Source: Mangifera indica
Taxonomy: Eukaryota > Streptophyta > Magnoliopsida > Sapindales > Anacardiaceae
Assembly: GCF_011075055.1 (NCBI RefSeq)
Contig: NC_058146.1
Coordinates: forward strand, 1,116,001-1,180,000
DNA length: 64,000 bases
Reading direction: 5' to 3'
Shown here: positions 37,166 to 50,949 of the stretch, piece after piece
How positions within the stretch are numbered: the first letter of the stretch is position 1
Layout: the number at the start of each line of letters is the position of its first letter
Position numbers and translations under genes: made by a program
Notes under the pieces: generated by a model
What the model was told of the DNA's origin: nothing
Seen by the model: the letters and a program-made list of their open reading frames with translations, nothing else
Databases searched by the model: none

Positions 37166-40100
37166 TTACGCTGGAGGGTTTGGGAACACTTTTGGCTTTG
37201 GCTTGACTTCTATTTCGTTTACACTGCGTACAAATATAGCATCTGGTTCATGTCTGCAAAACGAACAAACACATTTTAGGCTTTAGCAAATATGAAAACC
37301 AGTGAGAATCGGAAAGGGAGTAATTTCTTACGGCTTATCTCCCTCTTCGAACGTGTAACTTGATGCCACAGCCAGAAGACGACCATCTCTGCTAAATGAG
37401 AGTGCAGCAACACTTGATGGGTATTTTGAGTACTGCAGAAGAGTAGCACGAGGATAATAATAATACACAATGTTTTCCCCAGGTCAAATTTGATAATCAT
37501 CCGAAACAATTACAAAATAACACAACTGTTTACCTGATACAGCCTCTTTTTGTTGTTTCCATCCCAGACATTCACAAAACCATCGCAACCTCCAGTAGCA
37601 AATGTACCATAACTGCAATTTAATTAGAAGCAAGTATGAGCAATCATGTGAGTGCACAGAAGAAATGCTGAGTTCATAGAACAATTTGTTTTAAAAGTCT
37701 TGAGTCAACCCTTTAGCCAACTCTCAAGTGTACAAAACTTATACTAGATTGTATCAATTATATCATTTTTTCAATTTTTAAGCAAGAAAAAAACTGATGT
37801 TTAAAGGACTTCACATTAAAATTCACAAATGCATATTTCACAATTCAATTACTCAGATTAGGTTATCTACATTTAAGCCAAACATACTCTGAAATAGGGA
37901 AGAATTTCTTTATGGGAATTGTGCCGTGCCAGTGGTGTATTGGCTTTCATTCCGAGTTGATCTTACTATTAACTAATTTATGGGCAACATGACTACCATA
38001 TGTGCAAGAAATCATTTGATTTGAACCATCCAACGGAAATAAAATGCTCAACATAATGTTATGAGACCAGGATCTTAAAAAAAAAAAAAAAATTGCAGTA
38101 AAAATTCAATGACACGACTTAGAAACTTACATAGGGTGAAATGCAATGGCATTTACTGGATAAACAATGTCTCTTCCAGCCTCTGATTTTCGGTGACACT
38201 TAAATGCATATCTGCACAACTTATAAAATCATTACTATACAGTTAAACAACAGATGAAAAGAAAAGACATTCTGTGCATAACAATAAGTAAAAGCATACA
38301 TGCATCTCTGTCCAATATTGTATCATCATAGGGGAAAAACTGTATAATGACTCATATCCAGTCGGTGATAATTGTACAGATCAACTCAGAGAGTGTCAGT
38401 TGTAATTAAACTAAATCAGTATAATATAATAGACCATGAAAAGATAAAGAAACTCCAGATTTTCTGAGAAGCAGAAGAGGTTACCCATAATTTTATTTAA
38501 GATCATAATTTAAATTTCAAAGTGGAGAATATTTGAGAGCTCAATTCAGCAAGAGAAAAAAGGGAGAACCAACAATTACCTCAGTTATATGAATTACAGA
38601 ACAAAAAAAAAAAAGGAAATACAACAAAGAGCTATCAATTTTATATCGTAAAAGAAACAATTCACACATACTTTTTGGCTTGACTAGCTTCTGACAGATC
38701 AAAAAACTCCATTGCAACCCGTCCTTCAACAGAACTAAGAGCATATCCTGCATACAGTTATGTGGATGAAATAATATAATGGCCTAAACTGAAAAAAACT
38801 AAGGGCAATGATTAATCATGGAGACAATAATAATTAGACCACTATCAATCTTGAAGCTCTAGTATGTCCTCCCTGTGATTAAGGAGTAACTTGCACCTGT
38901 TCCATTGGGATAACAGTGCACACATCTAGTCTGATACTTCAAAGAAGATTCCCTCCTTTGCTCAGGTTGAGACATATTTCGTAAATCATACACATTTACA
39001 TGTCTTCCTGCAGTTGCCACAACTAGACGATTCCCAACAAGTGATAAAGAGTAAACACGCTCAGGTTGAGGGTACGTTCCAACAAGAGTGCGTTCCTGGC
39101 CGCTTGCACCTCTAGGATCCCAACACTTGAGAGTTTTGTCCCAACTACCAGTAATCACTTGCCCTGTATGCAATAAAAATACAGAACGCAACACTGTGGT
39201 TTGAGAAATTTCCACACAGAAAAGCAACAGAAGATTAACCCTTCCCCAATCCTATGCACTCAATCACCAATGAAACAATTCACAGTGTCATCACAAGTCA
39301 TTGTAACTAACTAAAACAGGACATAAAACAATATGATGACAATGGCATCTCCAAAATGACACTGAATATCGATTAACAGTAACCATCTGATACATTAAAG
39401 CATATAATTTTAAATTTTTATATTGATCAACTATTAAAACATAAATGGATATAGCACTTTAAATTCTACAAACCAATACTACACCTGTATGCATGTCACT
39501 ACGCTACAAGAGTTTATTCAAAATGCATGTTAATCATATGTCCATTGTTTGAAAATATCAAGTCCTTTTACAGTTATCTCTCAAAGAAAATCCAAAAGAA
39601 AATGACATAATTAATCAAAAACATCAGTCACTCAAATCACCATAGAGCACCATCAACAAGCACAGCAAATTAAATAATAAAGGAAGCTAGTGAACTATAA
39701 CTGACCTGCCGCATAAGAGTACTCAACACAACGAACAGGTGCATCATGCCTTCCCAATATATCCTCTTTGCCATGGTTGAAAACTAACCTGAATCATTGA
39801 TATGACAATCTTAAGCTAGACAAAATACTCCAAGAATGTAATTCACACAACATATTAAGAAAAATTCAGATAGCAGAGATGCATCTCATAGACAATCAGT
39901 TGTAAAAAAACACAAATCAGATTCAGTTTAGAAACCACCTTATATCTAAAGTATCAATTGGTAATAAGAAATTGCAACCAATCATATGCAAATAAAATCC
40001 AGTTTTTTCCAACATTCACACGGACAACCATCGGTATCAAGAGATCAGCACATGATTCTCACAACCAATGAGTCATCATATGTGATCAAAAGAGAGAACA

Positions 40101-43100
40101 AGTGAGGGAAGGTGAGATGAAAACTAATTCCCATGGTTCAAAGAACAAACCAAATTAATATAACAGTCGATTCATTGACTGGGCAAAAAGAGTCAGATAG
40201 ATCTGGCCACTTTTCATGAATCAATGGTTTCGATTCGAAACCAGTGATTCACGGTAAAAAAAAAATAAGAACCCTAAATCAAAACCATTACAAGTTGGTT
40301 CGTAACTGATTTAGAACCAACATTGAACCGTCGGTTCCGGTTTATAGCCTCGGTTCGAAACACACAGTTTCGATTCATGGCTCCAATTTAATTTTTTAAT
40401 TAATAATTATAATAATTAAAAATTAAAAAAATGTTTGGATTTAATTTTTCAATTAAATTTCTTACGTATCCTCTTGGGGTTTAAAAGAATCAAAACTTAC
40501 GTAATTCTCTTACATTCAAGTACCCAATAGCCGACGATACCTCCTTACCTTATCATTCACCTCCGTTTTCTTGATTATTAGTTCCCGTCATCGAATTATT
40601 CGTAGTTAAATCAAGAGATTCTTTATTGAAGTCTACTTTTATATCTTGTCGATGTAATTCGGCTCTTGTCCAATCATCCATGCATTCTTGGACTTCAATA
40701 GATTCGGGAGTCAAACTCGATCGTCTCTCGTCCAATATATTGTCCCCTTAACTAAAAGTTTGTTTTACTACAATAATTGATATCGGTGCTGCTAAGACTT
40801 GTTTAGCAATAGCAACTAATGTTGGGAAGATTGACGCATGCTGACTCCACCATTCTAAAACTAAAAAGTTTTTACCTATATTGCTATCACTAAACTCAAA
40901 AGTAGTGGTTAGATAAATTTCTAGCTTCAAGGTGAAGTCTGATGTTCCTCTTGATCTTTTGTCCCTTTACATCATAATACGATCATCATAACTAATATTT
41001 TGGGTTCGTGATAAGACAATAGGTGCATTATCAAATGAAATTGAAAAAATTTTAAAACTTAATCTATATTCTTCTAATATTCTTTTAATTATTCTATATA
41101 TATTATCGACCGTATACCGATCTCCAAACGCCCTAAATGTTAAAATTCTTTTTTGTAATTGAAATTTATTATCTATCCAATAATAAATTATACCCATATA
41201 AGAATAAATTTGTCAATGACCACTTTACATATCACTACATATAGACATACGTCTATCTAAATTTGTAAATAATTGAATTAAATTTTTTTGTTTTTTATAT
41301 AAACCTAATAATATTTTTTTTAATATGTTTCTACGAATAGTTTTATGTACAAGATTCAATGCACTCTTATAATAATTATTAAAACCTAAATTTTCATCAA
41401 AACTAAATGCTAAGTGATCTATTGCTACTATTTTTGCAAATTCTTTTTTACTTTTATTATCACTATAAATAAATAGAGATTTATGTAGAGCACTATATTC
41501 AGTTATTTGTGTTTGACCTTTATTTTGCCTAATTTTTTTCGGATGCTTCAACTTCAAGTGTCTTTTGAATGTCCCATATCCAACTCTTTACTTGAATTTA
41601 TAAATTTGCTTACAATAATTGTAAGCAACTTCAAAATTACCATCTTCTTTTTGTATTTTTTTAAAATGAATTTTAAAAATATCGAAGGTAAGAATTTTTT
41701 GTGAGTGTTATTCCTTCTCCATTTGTTGTTGTTGTAGTTCCACCTCCACATATTGACTCACTTCCTTGTATTGAAAAATCTTCTACAAATTGATCTTCAT
41801 CCATATTTGATGTATATGAATATTGACCAAATCTCTTATTACATGAAGAATTTTCACTACTTGTTATTTTTTGATAATAAATAAAATTAATTATATAATT
41901 AATTATGAAAGACAATAGGAAAAATAATAATAATAGATAATAAATAAAATTAATTATAAAAATAAATTATATAATTAATTATGAAATTGTATAATAGAAA
42001 GATAATAATAATTAAATTATAGAAATTAAAATTAAAATTGATAAAAATAAAGAGAGAATTTAATTGAATTTGAAAGAATTTGATTAAAAGATTGAGAAAA
42101 TACTGAGAATTGAGAGAATAACAAATGAAAATAAATAAATGAGAGAGTTCAAAGATTAAGTGAGTATTTATAAGTAAAATTTTTTATAAAAAAAATTATT
42201 AGGCCTAACAGCCATATTTGCAACTACTGCAAAACAAACTTTGCAGAATTTGCAAGGGACCAAATTTAAACTTTTTTTAATTTAAAAAATAAAAAAATTT
42301 AATGATTTTCATTTAAAATTAATAAATTTTTTAGTTAAATTATTGAACCACCGATATGAACCGGTGTTTCGACAATTCAAAAAAAGAAAGACCTAAATTG
42401 AACCGTCAAAATCTGATTCTAGTTTTATATGGGTTGATTCATGGGCCAAACTGGCCTATGGCCAAGACTAGAATCAGACACTTTGGTAGATTTGAATGCA
42501 TCTATGAGTTTCTTCGATATTTCTTAGACATAGCAAGAATGGTTTCGGTCCATTACCCTGAAAATCATTGTCAAGGAAATAAGGGCATTCTATCATGCAT
42601 TTGTTATGTCAAACAGCAGTCATCAATAAAAGATGCAGCATTAGATGACAAAGAATCAAGGTGCTAGATCAGCTCACTATGTTTAAGCTAACAGCCCTTT
42701 GAAACTTGCCTTGCATCCACTTCTTTGTTACCGTAATCCACTGCCAGATACTCTGCGGTTGGTATTAAAATTTTACAGTTAAAGTTATATCTGGGGAGGT
42801 GATGAAATGCAACAACATAAGGTAAGATTTTTGTCATCATCTCTTATTCACATACAAGTCATTTCATATCTTTATTACTCATAAAATCGAACACAGTTGT
42901 GTTACACTGTTGTTAGATTCGTAAAATAAGCATTGTGATACTTATGTACCTTGGCTTTGTTGTTCTTTCTCCCTTTTATGTTCATCTCCATCTTTAAAAG
43001 TATTGTCAAAGTACTACCCAGTTCCACCTTGCATCCCACTCTCTACAAGAGAGAGAAAAAAATGGACAAAGTAACCTATAAGCATGGTGGTGCAAAACAA

Positions 43101-46100
43101 GTGGAGATTGTGTTCTTCTAAATTCCCTTATAACTAGATAGTACATAATATTTGCACAAATAGGAGGCAGCCTTTAAATTTTTAACATAGTGTAAACAAA
43201 TCCTACCGAAAAGCTAAGCCGATATTGAAACATTAACTACCATATAACTAGCCTTCCTAATATCATAGAGTTCACCAGTGTTGGACCCTAACATAAATGA
43301 CCAAAAAAACAAACATGAAATAACTTCCATTTATTATAGTATAAAGCACAAATCAAAATTTCAAACTTAATAAGAAAAGGTATAATCAATGGTTTATAAG
43401 AAAATAAAAAGTCATTGAGTTTCATAGAGATTTAACCAAACGACATAAAGAGATCATGCTTTGAAAATAGGCAGAAACCTAATTTAAGTTCATAAAGGTT
43501 TGTAATTAGACCAGACATTCACCTTAACAAAGGCAGATCACAACGAAAAAACATAAAAACGCTCAAAATTTATAAAATATAATCATCTAAACTAGTCCTG
43601 GCTACAAGCTGGTTTAGCCCGTGAACCAAATCGGAATGGACCCGTGCAAAACCATAATCGGCCTAAACCAAAACCAAATTCTGACAGTTCTATTCAGATT
43701 TTTCTTTTTATAAACCATCAAACCGTTTGTTCATGAACTGATAGTTCAATTATTTAATTAAAAAAATTTATTAATTTTAAATGAAAATCATTAAATTTTT
43801 TTATTTTTTAAATTTAAAAAATAAATAAATTTGGTCCCTTGCAAATATGGGCATTAGACCAAATAATTTTTTATATAAAATTTTACTTATAAATACTCAC
43901 TCAATCTTTCAACTCTCTTATTTATTTTTTCTAATTTGTCATTCTCTCAATTTTTAATACCCTCTTAATCTTTCAATCAAATTTTCTCAAATTCAATTAA
44001 ATCCTCTCTTTATTTTTATCAATTCTAATTTTAATTTATATAATTTAATTATTATTATCTTTTTATTCTACAATTTCATAATTAATTATAAAATTTATCT
44101 TTATAGTTAATTTTATTTATTATATATTATTATTATTTTCCTCGTTATCTTTCATAATTAATTATATAATTTATTTTATATAATTAATTTGATTTATTAT
44201 CAAAAAATGACAAGTAGTAAAAGTTTTTCACGTAATAGGAGATTTGACCAATATTCATATACATCAAATATGGATGGAAATCAATTTGTGAAAGATTTTT
44301 CAACACAAGAAAGTGAAAGTTAATATATAAATGTGGAGCTACAACAACAAGAAGTAGAGATGAAACAACAACCATAAAAAATTTTTACCTCGGATATTTT
44401 TAAAATTCATTTCAAGAAAATACAAAAAATAATAATAATAATTTTAAAATTGCTTACAATTATTGTAAACAAATTTATAAATTCTAACAATAAGATAGAT
44501 ATAAGACATTCAAAAGACACTTAGAGTGGAAACATCTGAAAAAAAATTGGATAAAATAAAAGTCAAACACAAATAAACAGGTATGATTCTCTACATAAAT
44601 CTCTATTTATTTATAACGATAATAAAAGTAAAAAAGAACTTGCAAAAATAGTAGCAATAGATCACTTAGTATTTAGTTTTAGTGAAAATTTAGGTTTTAA
44701 TAATTATTGTAAAACTACATGAAATCTTGCATATAAAACTATTCCTAAAAACACATTAAAAATTCATTATTAGGTTTATATAAAAAACAAAAAAAAATTA
44801 ATTCAATTATTTACAAATTTATATAGACATGTGTCTACATATAGTAATATTTAGAGTGACCGTTGATAAATTCACTCTTATATGATATAATTTGTCATTT
44901 GATAGATAATAAATTTCAATTATAAAAAAAAAAAAATTAGCATTTCAGGTATTTGATGACCGACATACAACCGAAAATATTTATAGAATAATTAAAGAAA
45001 TATTAAAAGAATCTAAATTAGTTTTTAAATTTTTTTCAATTTCATTCGATAATACAACTGTAAATACGGGCTCAATTACTAATTTAACAAAAATTTACAA
45101 GACCAATTTAGGTGATAGATTTTTTTATATTAGATATACATATCATGTGTTAAATTTATGTATATAAAATGGTTTAAAATATCTTAATAATTTTATTAGT
45201 TTAATAAAAATAACAGTTTCATTTTTATGGACACATCCCCAAATAATAAAAGAATGTGATAAATTTTGTAAAATACATAATAAAAAACCAAAAAGATTTC
45301 CTAAAGATATCTTGGAATTCAACATATGAATTATTCAACGAGTTTTTTTATTATAAAAAATTATTGTGTATATTTATTTCACAAAATATGTCACAAGTTA
45401 TATCGTATTACAAATATTAAGATATTTGTAAGACAATTTAGACATTTTAAGAAATTTTAATAATGTAACTTATACTTTGAATGAGATTTATTATTTCACT
45501 TCCCATTTGTTTTTAAATAAAACCCTTAATATTATTGAGGTTTTGCAAAGAAACCGAAAAAAAATGTTATTTTAAAAGAAGTTATTTTTTTAATAAAAAC
45601 AAAATGTTTAAATTACTATAAAGAAATTCCAGAAATTTTTTTTGTTGTTTGTTTTTTTAATCCTACGTTTAAATTAGATGACATTACAGATTATTGAACA
45701 TTATATTATGAACGCATGCAATTAAATTATGAAGATGAAGTTAATATTCCATTGACTATAACTATCATTATAAATTTAATTAAAAAAACTTATGTTGAAT
45801 ATTCATTAGTTTATGGGAACCAAGGTTATTCATCTTCTTCTCTATCACTTATTGCCCCATCACCAACATAAAATATTAATTATGGTGATCGTATTATGAT
45901 ACAAAGGCACAAAAGACCAAAAGGAACATTAGATTTCACCTCAAAGTTTGAAATTTATCTAACCATTACTTTTGAGTTTGGTGATAGCAACATAAATATA
46001 GACTCTTCAGTTCTAAAATGGTAAAGTCGACATACATCAATTTTTCTAATATTAGCAGCTATTGTTAAACAAATCGTAGCAACAACGACATCAACTGATG

Positions 46101-47955
46101 AAGTGGAACAAATTTTTAATTAAAGGGCAATATATTGGTCGAGAGGTGATCAACTTTGGCTCTCGAATTTATTGATGTCCAAGTATACGTGAACAATTGG
46201 ACAAGAGGCGAATTACGTCAACAAGATATAAAAATGGACTTCAATGAAAAACTCTTAATTTAACTACGGATAGTTTGATGAGAAGAACCAGAAGTCAAGA
46301 AAGTAGAGATGAATGATAAGGTATGAGGGTACCGTCGGCTATCAAGTATGCGAAGGTAAGAGAAATACATAGGTTTTGATTATTCTAAACCTCAAGAGAA
46401 TACGTAGACAGTTTAATTGAAAAATTAAGTTCAAACTTTTTTTAATTTTTAATTATTAATTAAAAAAAGGGAAAAAGACAATTTTCCACCCAAGTTTTAG
46501 TCGAAATTTCAAAATCATACCCACGATAAATAAAAAACTCAAATACTCATCCATAGGGTAACTGTCGTCCAAATTTTTAATTAAAGACAAAGGTAAAATC
46601 GTCATTTTACCTATAAATCTTAAAATTTTGAAATTTTTATTTTTTTCCTCCTCAAGTTTTAAAAATTAACATTTCAATCCATTCTCAAAGTTTGAAAAGT
46701 TTAGATTTCACCCCTAGGGTTTGCTTCTTCCCCCAGCCACTATCAATCTAACTGACGATCGACGCTTTTCACTATCTTCTATCTCCGACTACGAATAAGA
46801 ATCCTTTATTGTCTAGATCTAGACGATGAAGCGTTGTCCAAATCTACAAGAAAAGACAAAAAATGACGTTTCATCGTTGCTTTTGGATGACACGACTTCT
46901 TGCAGACCTGGACGATACTTCGTCGTTCAAATCTAAATAACTAAAGGTCGACCTTTATAGCCGGAGATAAAAGATTAGTAGAAAGCATCGGTTGTCGATT
47001 GGAATAATAATGGTCAAAGAAGAAAACAAACCTTAAAGGTGAAATCTAAATTTTTCAAACTTTGAGAATAGATTGAAATGCTAGTTTTTAAAACTTGGGA
47101 GGTGTAAAAATTTTAAAGTTTTAAAGTTTATAGGTAAAATAACAATTTTACCCCTATCCTTAACTGAAAATTTGAATCGCAGTTAGTCTATAGGTGGGTA
47201 TTTGGGTTTTTCAACTCCGTAAGTATGATTTTGAGATTATGCTAAAATTTAGATTAGAAATAGTCATTTTCCCTTTAAAAAAAAAATCGAGATTATGAAT
47301 CGAAACCGATAGTTTAATGTCAGTTCTGAATTAGGGTCATAAACCAGAACTAATGCTCTATATCAGTTCCGAATCGGTTACAAGCCGAGCTATAATGGTT
47401 TCGGTTCAAAGTTTTTATATTTTTGAATTGTGAACCGGCAGTTTCGAACCAAAACCACTAGTTCATAAACCACAGCCAGGCCTAATCTGAGCTCATGCAC
47501 CCATCTTAGAACTATTTTAGTGATACACGTGAGAATTTGAACTTTTGGCATCTTATTAATAAAACAAGGCATGAAATTTCATATTAATGAGAAACTGTAA
47601 GAACGAGAAGAGTATACTAACCTTCTCACAGTATGGTCGGCGCTGGCACTGAAGCCAGAGGAGTCATCATGGAAGCAGCAATCAAGGACGGGACCGCCAT
47701 GCATGAACTCTCCTCGCAGAACATTTGCACTCGCGTCGTACAATCTCACACTCTGAATCACCGATCAATCCAATTCGTTCATCAAATTTATAAACAGGTG
47801 TTGAGAATAGAGATAGGTAAGTGAGAGTGTACCTTATCCCATGAGGAGACGAGCAGGTGATCGCTGTGGTTGGAGAAGCGAACGTTGGAGATCCCGTCGG
47901 CCGGCGGATTGATGAGCTCGCGCCCGGAGGTAGGAGGCGGATGGACAGCCGTCAT
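37166..47955 (-). CDS. BUB3: BUB3 spindle-checkpoint WD40 protein, 9 exons
   Basis: Minus-strand exons 47955-47833, 47752-47622, 39788-39706, 39163-38897, 38747-38672, 38211-38131, 37612-37534, 37432-37332 and 37253-37166 join in frame to 342 residues, matching plant BUB3.1/3.2. BUB3 is a seven-bladed WD40 propeller that brings BUBR1/BUB1-type proteins to kinetochores in the mitotic checkpoint. Clear repeats include [45 protein letters not shown] and [18 protein letters not shown]; the C-terminus is [12 protein letters not shown]. Intron 2 (39789-47621) is about 7.8 kb, far longer than the others, because it holds two hAT elements, one with a nested MULE-type element. The exons stay intact on both sides, so the gene is probably functional if the intron is removed. 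Confidence 0.95.
40198..42470 (-). mobile_element. hAT element A in BUB3 intron 2
   Basis: The 2273-bp element is flanked by GAGTCAGA (40190-40197) and GAATCAGA (42471-42478), an 8-bp duplication with one mismatch. The left end starts TAGATCTGGCCACTT and the right end, reversed, TAGTCTTGGCCATAGG. The transposase remnant lies on minus, the same strand as BUB3. The subterminal regions are full of GGTTC and GAACC words, as is usual for hAT transposase-binding sites. Compared with element B it lacks part of the interior. Confidence 0.85.
40553..41915 (-). pseudogene. hAT transposase remnant A (ricesleeper-like)
   Basis: Broken frames on the minus strand follow one transposase. An N-terminal part around 41680-41870 reads [21 protein letters not shown] middle part at 41225-41557 has [18 protein letters not shown] segment at 40967-41197 follows. 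The hAT C-terminal dimerisation region is near 40740-40880, with [20 protein letters not shown] and [13 protein letters not shown], then [15 protein letters not shown]. The frames are separated by stops and shifts, so no active enzyme is made. The region corresponding to the middle catalytic domain is largely deleted. Confidence 0.82.
42479..43584. other. BUB3 intron DNA between the two hAT elements
   Basis: About 1.1 kb of original intron sequence between the elements. No exon or repeat was recognised. Confidence 0.5.
44207..46317 (+). pseudogene. hAT transposase remnant B (ricesleeper-like)
   Basis: Plus-strand copy of the same transposase as remnant A. An ATG at 44207 opens [20 protein letters not shown] and meets a stop within 40 codons. 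A BED-finger-like region with [14 protein letters not shown] wording lies near 44450-44530. The dimerisation region near 46010-46150 is recognisable but full of stops. It keeps middle sequence that remnant A has lost. No active product is possible. Confidence 0.75.
46469..47273. mobile_element. Palindromic MULE-type MITE, copy 3, nested in hAT B
   Basis: About 805 bp, starting GGGAAAAAGACAATTTTCC and ending, reversed, GGGAAAATGACTATTTC. The flanks ATTAAAAAAA and TTTAAAAAAA agree at 9 of 10 bases, so the ends are probable but lie in A-rich DNA. The inner arms carry the family words CACCCCTAGGGTTTGCTTC and GACGATGAAGCG. Confidence 0.75.
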
Positions 47956-48405
47956 CGCCTGATTGGTTAGGGTTGTGCTGCGGGCGAGAGAGGGAAGGAG
48001 ATTTGAAATTCTGGAGGAAGTGAATTCTTGTTTCTTGTGAGATTTTTTTTTTTTAATTTTATTTATTCAAAAAAATTTGAATTTAAAATGTTAAGGCTTA
48101 AGAGTGGGCGAGTGAACTTGTCTTGTTTTGGGCTTTTGTCGTTAAACAAAGTAGGCTTATTGATTGGTTCTAACTAAAGCCCACAATTTGAAACACAATT
48201 CGTTGACCCAAACTAAGATGACATGATTCGTTTATCCCCGGATTATTAAATGCCCATACTATATTAAATTAAATTCTTTTTTAATGAAATTTAAACTGTT
48301 ATTCCCATATTTGGACTGTCAAGCCATGTGATTGAAGAGGATTTGAACTTTTCCTCTCATATTTTGAATTTCACATTTTTACCACTCAAATAATACCTTC
48401 TCATA
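47956..48405. other. BUB3 promoter and spacer
   Basis: Upstream region of the minus-strand BUB3 gene with its leader next to 47955. A poly-T run lies near 48041-48056. No gene was recognised. Confidence 0.5.
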
Positions 48406-48415
48406 TTTTCCAAAC

Positions 48416-49370
48416 GGGAAAAGGACTATTTCCCACCCATTTTTTAGGTCGATTTCAAACTGATACTCACGACAGGTCAAAATCCACTTTTTTTACTCAT
48501 GACTAAACTGTCGTCCAATTTCTCAGTTAGAGACAGGGGTAAAATCGATATTTTATTGTTTAAAACCACAAAACTTTAAAATTCACCATTTTCCTCCTCC
48601 AGATTTTAAAAACTAACAACTCAATCCATCCTCAAAGTTTAAAAAGTTTAATTTCACCCCTAGGGTTTGCTTCATTCTCCGGCCACCACAGACGGCCGAC
48701 CCATTCCACCAATCTCGCATCTTCGACGACAAAGGACAACGAAGGACGATCCTTCATTGCTCAGATTTGGACGACAATAGACGAAGGATGACGTTTCGTC
48801 GTCCTTCATCGTCGCGTCTAGACGACGCAACGAGCGATGAAGGATGATGAAAAGTTGTCCTTCGTCATCTGGGTGGAGCAACGAAGAGAGATCTCTTCGT
48901 CACATCATGTGACGAAGAGATCTCCGTCTCTTCGTTGCACCATGCGACGGGGAGATGTAGATCTCTTCGTCACACCACCGTCGTCGTACCGGGAGAAGGA
49001 GGAGGTAGGTGACGATGTCGGAAGATGAAGTTAAAGAATGTGGGTGAAACTGTTATTTTTGAAAGTTATGGGGGGCGGCTGCGTTTTGAAAAATATGGAA
49101 ACCTTAGGTTTGGGGATAAAAATGTTACTTTTTAAAGTTTAAAAACTTTAGGTAAAGGTGAAATGTTAGTTTCTAAAACCTATGGGGGGGTGAAAAATAA
49201 TAAATTTTATAAGTTTTTAATATAAACAATAAAATAACTATTTTACCCCTCTCTTTAACAGCAAAAATGGACGGCGGTTTGGTGATGGGTGGGAAAAGTG
49301 GATTTTGATCTGTTGTGGGTATAGGTTTGAGATTGGGGTAAAAAATGGGTGGGAAAATAGTACTTTACCC
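48416..49370. mobile_element. Palindromic MULE-type MITE, copy 4
   Basis: The 955-bp element is bounded by the perfect 10-bp duplication TTTTCCAAAC (48406-48415 and 49371-49380). The left end starts GGGAAAAGGACTATTTCCC and the right end, reversed, GGGTAAAGTACTATTTTCC. The interior has the family words TTTCACCCCTAGGGTTTGC and AAGGACGA/TCGTCCTT and a GAAGAGATCTCCGTCTCTTC-type hairpin near 48905-48930. Size and end structure match copies 1 and 2; the first few terminal bases differ. Confidence 0.9.
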
Positions 49371-49380
49371 TTTTCCAAAC

Positions 49381-50917
49381 TAAACCAACTCTCTTGGCGG
49401 TGGATGCCATGATTAGTATATCCTTCTAACCTGGTGGGTGGCCATGTGCACTCTCTCTGATTACTAATTAATTAGAGACAACAATTTAAAAAAGAAGAAT
49501 ATCTTCATGGACATTTAGGCAGTTTCTGGATTCGTTTTCTCACTCAAATGTCCCCCACTAGTTTAAGCTTCATTTGTATTATGTTTCTCTTGTGTCTCCC
49601 TACTTTGCATTAACCAATCAATTGGATGACCCTTTGAAAATGATGATTCTGAAAGGAAATTCATATTCATAATGCCATTAATGAGCTGGGAAAATTAAAA
49701 TAATCAATCTTTAACTAAAAGTGACGGTCTAATCAGATTTTTTTAACATGTGTGACATAATATAAAATTAGATGTGTTATATGGTCAAAACTTTTCCTCA
49801 ATCATACTCATTAGTATAATGTTTGTGGAGATGATCAACGAAAAGTAGACAAATGTCATGCCAATTTATATGTGGGTATAAGATGTAGACGATACAAGAT
49901 CTCATATAGAAGTTGTAATATGGTTTTTATATTATATTAAAACTAATTCTTACAATCTCAATAATTATAATCAAAATACAATTATTTTTATATTATATCG
50001 GAATCATAATAACACTCATTAAATCACGAAATTACGCACTTTATCTAAAAAATTGTACATCTTATTGTAATCTTTATTAGTATAAATTTTTATATCACTC
50101 AAATAATATCGTTATCATTGACATAAACTACTAATTTGTTGGATCCACCACATTAAAAATTAAATATCTTTTGATCTTGTCGTGTCTCTTCACACCATGA
50201 TGAAAAAGAATCCCTTCGAGATTTGGCACAAAGGGAATCAAGTCCTTCTGAAGAAATCTTTTCTTTTATTATAAAAGAAAGAATATTGGAATATCTACCA
50301 ATGTTTACATTTAGTTGATTGGGTCAACAATCACTTGAGTTTTTACCCGCACTTCATTGCCATTGTACTTATTAATTTACACAATCCTTCATATTTGTAT
50401 GGTTCATACATAGACTTTGATTGAGATGTGTAATCCACTCAAGTCAAGCAATATTTGGATTTGAGTTTGATTCGATGACATTAAGATAAAGTTCAACTTT
50501 ATCAAATTCAAAAGTTATTGACTTAAGTTTAAGACAGAAATAATTGACACAAATTTAACTTAAAAAATTATATTTACATATACTAATTTATATATTTATA
50601 ATTCACCTATTTTATTCTAAGTAAAATACGAAATTTAAAATGTTTAGAGATTTTTTTAGTATTCTACCCAAATTAAGTCATGAATTCATGAACTCGTAGA
50701 ATTAATGGATAGTAAAATCTTTTAAGTATTTTATTGATACTCATATATTATATTAATCAAATCATTTTAAATTAATATATAATTATTGAAACTTGTTTAG
50801 CATCTTTTCATGAGCCTACATCTACGTTTCCAACAAAAAGAAAAATGAAATTATAGATGGCCTGATCTGTAGACAATAAATATTGACTTTGAAATGTGGT
50901 TGAGTGACCTGTTTCAT
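49381..50917. other. AT-rich spacer
   Basis: No gene or clear repeat was recognised. Confidence 0.5.
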
Positions 50918-50924
50918 TATAAAT
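50918..50924 (+). promoter_or_regulatory. TATA-like motif before a small ORF
   Basis: TATAAAT lies about 26 bp before the ATG at 50950. It would place transcription start at or near that ATG. Confidence 0.35.
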
Positions 50925-50949
50925 ACCAATAAATGCAGAGAAGAAGAAG

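Larger units (their letters stand above)
43593..47484 (+). mobile_element. hAT element B in BUB3 intron 2
   Basis: The 3892-bp element is flanked by ATCTAAAC (43585-43592) and ATCTGAGC (47485-47492), an 8-bp duplication with two mismatches. The left end starts TAGTCCTGGCTACAAG and the right end, reversed, TAGGCCTGGCTGTGG. It is the same family as element A but lies in the opposite orientation. It contains a nested MULE-type element at 46469-47273; without it the length is about 3.1 kb. Confidence 0.84.
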
